Of a stretch of 55,134 bases of DNA, positions 53,598 to 55,134 are shown piece after piece. The position numbers and the translations under genes are program-made. Numbering within the stretch: the stretch's first letter is position 1; each line of letters starts with the position of its first letter. This DNA comes from Tissierellia bacterium (GTDB taxonomy: Bacteria; Bacillota; Clostridia; Tissierellales; Tepidimicrobiaceae): positions 1-55,134 of the forward strand of contig JAAYRM010000200.1 of the NCBI GenBank assembly GCA_012518745.1. The letters are read 5' to 3'. The notes beneath the pieces are model-generated. The model had not been told where the DNA came from. It made no database searches and saw nothing but the letters and a program-made list of their open reading frames with translations.

Positions 53598-53831
53598 ATG
53601 ATGCTTAATGATCTAGGTGGAAAGGAATTGGTAAACTTAAATAATGGGGAGAGGCTTGGTATTATCGCCGATTGCGATATCATTATCGATGCAAAGAGTG
53701 GAAAACTTTTAACTCTATTAGTTCCCGAGCAAAAAATTCAGTTCAATATATTTGGGCAAAGTGGATACAAGGAAATACCATGGGGCTCTATAAAAAAAAT
53801 AGGAAACGATATGGTTATAGTCGAAATATAA
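53598..53831 (+). CDS. ylmC: YlmC/YmxH family PRC-barrel sporulation protein
   Basis: The 77-residue product is a small PRC-barrel-like protein with LGGKELVNLNNGERLGIIAD at the start and the conserved IPWGSIKKIGNDMVIVEI at the end. The family (YlmC/YmxH) is found in spore formers; the molecular function is unknown. A TTG at 53583 is in frame, but GGGAGGGAAT favours the ATG at 53598. In Bacillus, ymxH also lies near dapG. Confidence 0.85.
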   Translation: MMLNDLGGKELVNLNNGERLGIIADCDIIIDAKSGKLLTLLVPEQKIQFNIFGQSGYKEIPWGSIKKIGNDMVIVEI

Positions 53832-53889
53832 ACATATCCATATCAAACGTATAATATACTATCGATAAAATATTTAGGGGTGAAGGCCA

Positions 53890-55110
53890 ATGAAAATAAT
53901 AGTTCAAAAATTTGGGGGAACTTCCGTATCTTCCAAAGAGGGTAGAGAGATGGTAGCAAGCAGGATCATTGAAAGGTATAAGGATGGATATAATGTAGTC
54001 GTTGTGGTGTCTGCAATGGGACGTAAGGGGGATCCCTATGCTACCGATACTCTTCAGGATCTGGTAGATCGTGAGACGGTGGGCGATAAGGAAATGGATC
54101 TACTTATGTCATGTGGTGAAATCATATCATCTGTAGTAATAGCGGGGCATCTAGCCGAAAAGGGGTATGAACCCGCAGTTTTAACTGGCCAACAGGCTGG
54201 TATTTTAACCAATGATAAGTTTAGGGATGCTCAAATTATCGATATAAAACCTAAGAATATCCTTAAACATTTAAATGATAATAAAATAGTTATAGTGCCT
54301 GGTTTTCAGGGATATAATCAGAAGGGTGAGGTTACAACATTGGGTCGGGGGGGAAGCGATATTTCAGCAGTGGCCATAGGCAAGGCGCTAAATTCTAACT
54401 ATGTAGAGATATTTACAGACGTCGATGGAATAATGACGGCGGATCCTACTATAGTGCCCAATGCGAGGGTATTGGAAAAAATGAGTTATTCCGAAGTATA
54501 TCAATTGGCGGAGGATGGTGCAAAAGTCATTCATCCAAGGGCGGTGGATCTGGCGCGTCAATTTAATATTCCCATAGTCATAAAGAATACCTTTGGGGAT
54601 AATAAAGGAACCTCTATTGAAGGTCTAACTGGAAGCTTTATCGATAATGAGAAAAGATTGCTCAATAATCGCATAATTACAGCTATAACATACAAAAAAG
54701 GCAGAGTTCAAATCAGCATACCCTTAGATGAAGTCAAAGATAGGGAAAGCATAGATAGTCTAATGCATGATATAGCCTTGCATCGTATCAGCTTAGATTT
54801 AATTACATTCTTGGTGGATCATAAGATCTTTACGGTAGGCAAGGACGATAAGGAGAAACTCATGCATATCTTGGATGCAAAGGGACTGGAATATAAAATA
54901 GTCGATAATTGTTGCAAGATTAGCACAATAGGTTATAGGATGCAAGGTGTTCCCGGGGTCATGACTAGAATTGTGAGGGCACTATCCAAGGAGAATATCA
55001 AAATTCTTCAAAGCTCAGATTCCCATAATACAATCTGGTGTCTAATTGAAGAGGAAAATACTAATAAGGCACTCGCGGCCCTTCATGAGGAGTTCAAATT
55101 GCATATGTAA
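53890..55110 (+). CDS. dapG: Aspartate kinase
   Basis: Aspartate kinase starts synthesis of lysine, threonine, methionine and diaminopimelate. The 406-residue product has the N-terminal kinase signature VQKFGGTSV, the FTDVDGIMTADP motif and two C-terminal ACT domains (about residues 265-400) for feedback control. Position beside ymxH/ylmC suggests the DapG-type, diaminopimelate-responsive isozyme, but effector specificity cannot be read from sequence. AGGGGTGAAGG precedes the ATG. No lysine riboswitch is evident in the 58-base gap. Confidence 0.93.
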   Translation: MKIIVQKFGGTSVSSKEGREMVASRIIERYKDGYNVVVVVSAMGRKGDPYATDTLQDLVDRETVGDKEMDLLMSCGEIISSVVIAGHLAEKGYEPAVLTGQQAGILTNDKFRDAQIIDIKPKNILKHLNDNKIVIVPGFQGYNQKGEVTTLGRGGSDISAVAIGKALNSNYVEIFTDVDGIMTADPTIVPNARVLEKMSYSEVYQLAEDGAKVIHPRAVDLARQFNIPIVIKNTFGDNKGTSIEGLTGSFIDNEKRLLNNRIITAITYKKGRVQISIPLDEVKDRESIDSLMHDIALHRISLDLITFLVDHKIFTVGKDDKEKLMHILDAKGLEYKIVDNCCKISTIGYRMQGVPGVMTRIVRALSKENIKILQSSDSHNTIWCLIEEENTNKALAALHEEFKLHM

Positions 55111-55134
55111 CCTGTAAGCATAATTTAAAGGTTG

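Noticed and set aside
53672..53854. 60-codon + strand frame overlapping ylmC
   Set aside because: It is out of frame with the conserved YlmC sequence and lacks a binding site.
53832..53889. Lysine riboswitch or promoter before dapG
   Set aside because: The gap is 58 bases, too short for a lysine riboswitch. A TATAAT is present, but no -35 box lies at a proper distance.
1..55134. CRISPR arrays, insertion sequences, prophage, tRNA or rRNA genes
   Set aside because: None was recognised. The window is packed with co-directional housekeeping and motility genes with no transposase, repeat array or composition break.

Overview
The window is one stretch of a Bacillota (Firmicutes), class Clostridia, chromosome. 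It is AT-rich, uses AGG for arginine and ATA for isoleucine very often, and every recognisable gene lies on the + strand. The order (fla/che operon, then rpsB-tsf-pyrH-frr-uppS-cdsA-rseP-ispG-polC, then rimP-nusA-rnpM-infB-rbfA-nrnA-truB-ribF-rpsO-pnp, then a ylxY/dut/ylmC/dapG segment) is the classic Gram-positive arrangement. Gram-positive PolC, SigD, FliY, CheC/CheD and the sporulation-associated YlxY and YlmC/YmxH proteins suggest a motile, probably spore-forming clostridium. No genus can be named from the sequence.

Positions 1-31298 are a nearly gapless motility and chemotaxis operon. A SigA-like promoter (9-37) precedes flgB. Basal body, switch and export genes follow (flgB to fliJ), then a MgtE-N-like membrane protein, fliK, flgD, a small flagellar-operon protein and the hook gene flgE. 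A perfect 14-bp hairpin separates flgE from swrD-motA-motB-fliL-fliM-fliY-cheY-fliO-fliP-fliQ-fliR-flhB-flhA-flhF-flhG. A PilZ protein, cheB (methylesterase domain only), cheA, cheW, cheC, cheD and sigD come next. The operon ends with a FapA/DUF342 protein, a small basic protein and a SwrB-like membrane protein. Flagellin, flgK/L/M, cheR and chemoreceptor genes are not here.

Positions 31299-38003 hold translation and envelope genes behind their own SigA-type promoter. They encode ribosomal protein S2, EF-Ts, UMP kinase, ribosome recycling factor, UppS, CdsA, RseP and IspG. dxr, usually between cdsA and rseP, is absent. polC follows. A good extended -10 promoter overlapping the polC stop codon then drives rimP-nusA-rnpM-infB-rbfA-nrnA-truB-ribF, with rpsO and pnp behind. 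Strong RNA hairpins recur after flgE, rpsB, tsf, frr, polC, rpsO and pnp. They look like partial terminators or 3'-end stabilisers that set the ratio of gene products inside long transcripts.

The most striking anomaly is nusA. The reading frame is continuous and well conserved from 42999 to 44048 except for one in-frame TAA at 43101-43103, where NusA homologues have tyrosine. No in-frame canonical start with a ribosome binding site restores the N-terminal domain. This is either a sequence error, a genuine nonsense mutation in a normally essential gene, or stop read-through. Other points of interest are a CheB without receiver domain, an NPTS instead of NPTH processing site in FlhB, a YlxY deacetylase with an altered first NodB motif, candidate autoregulatory leaders before rpsB and rpsO, and several uncharacterised flagellar-operon proteins.
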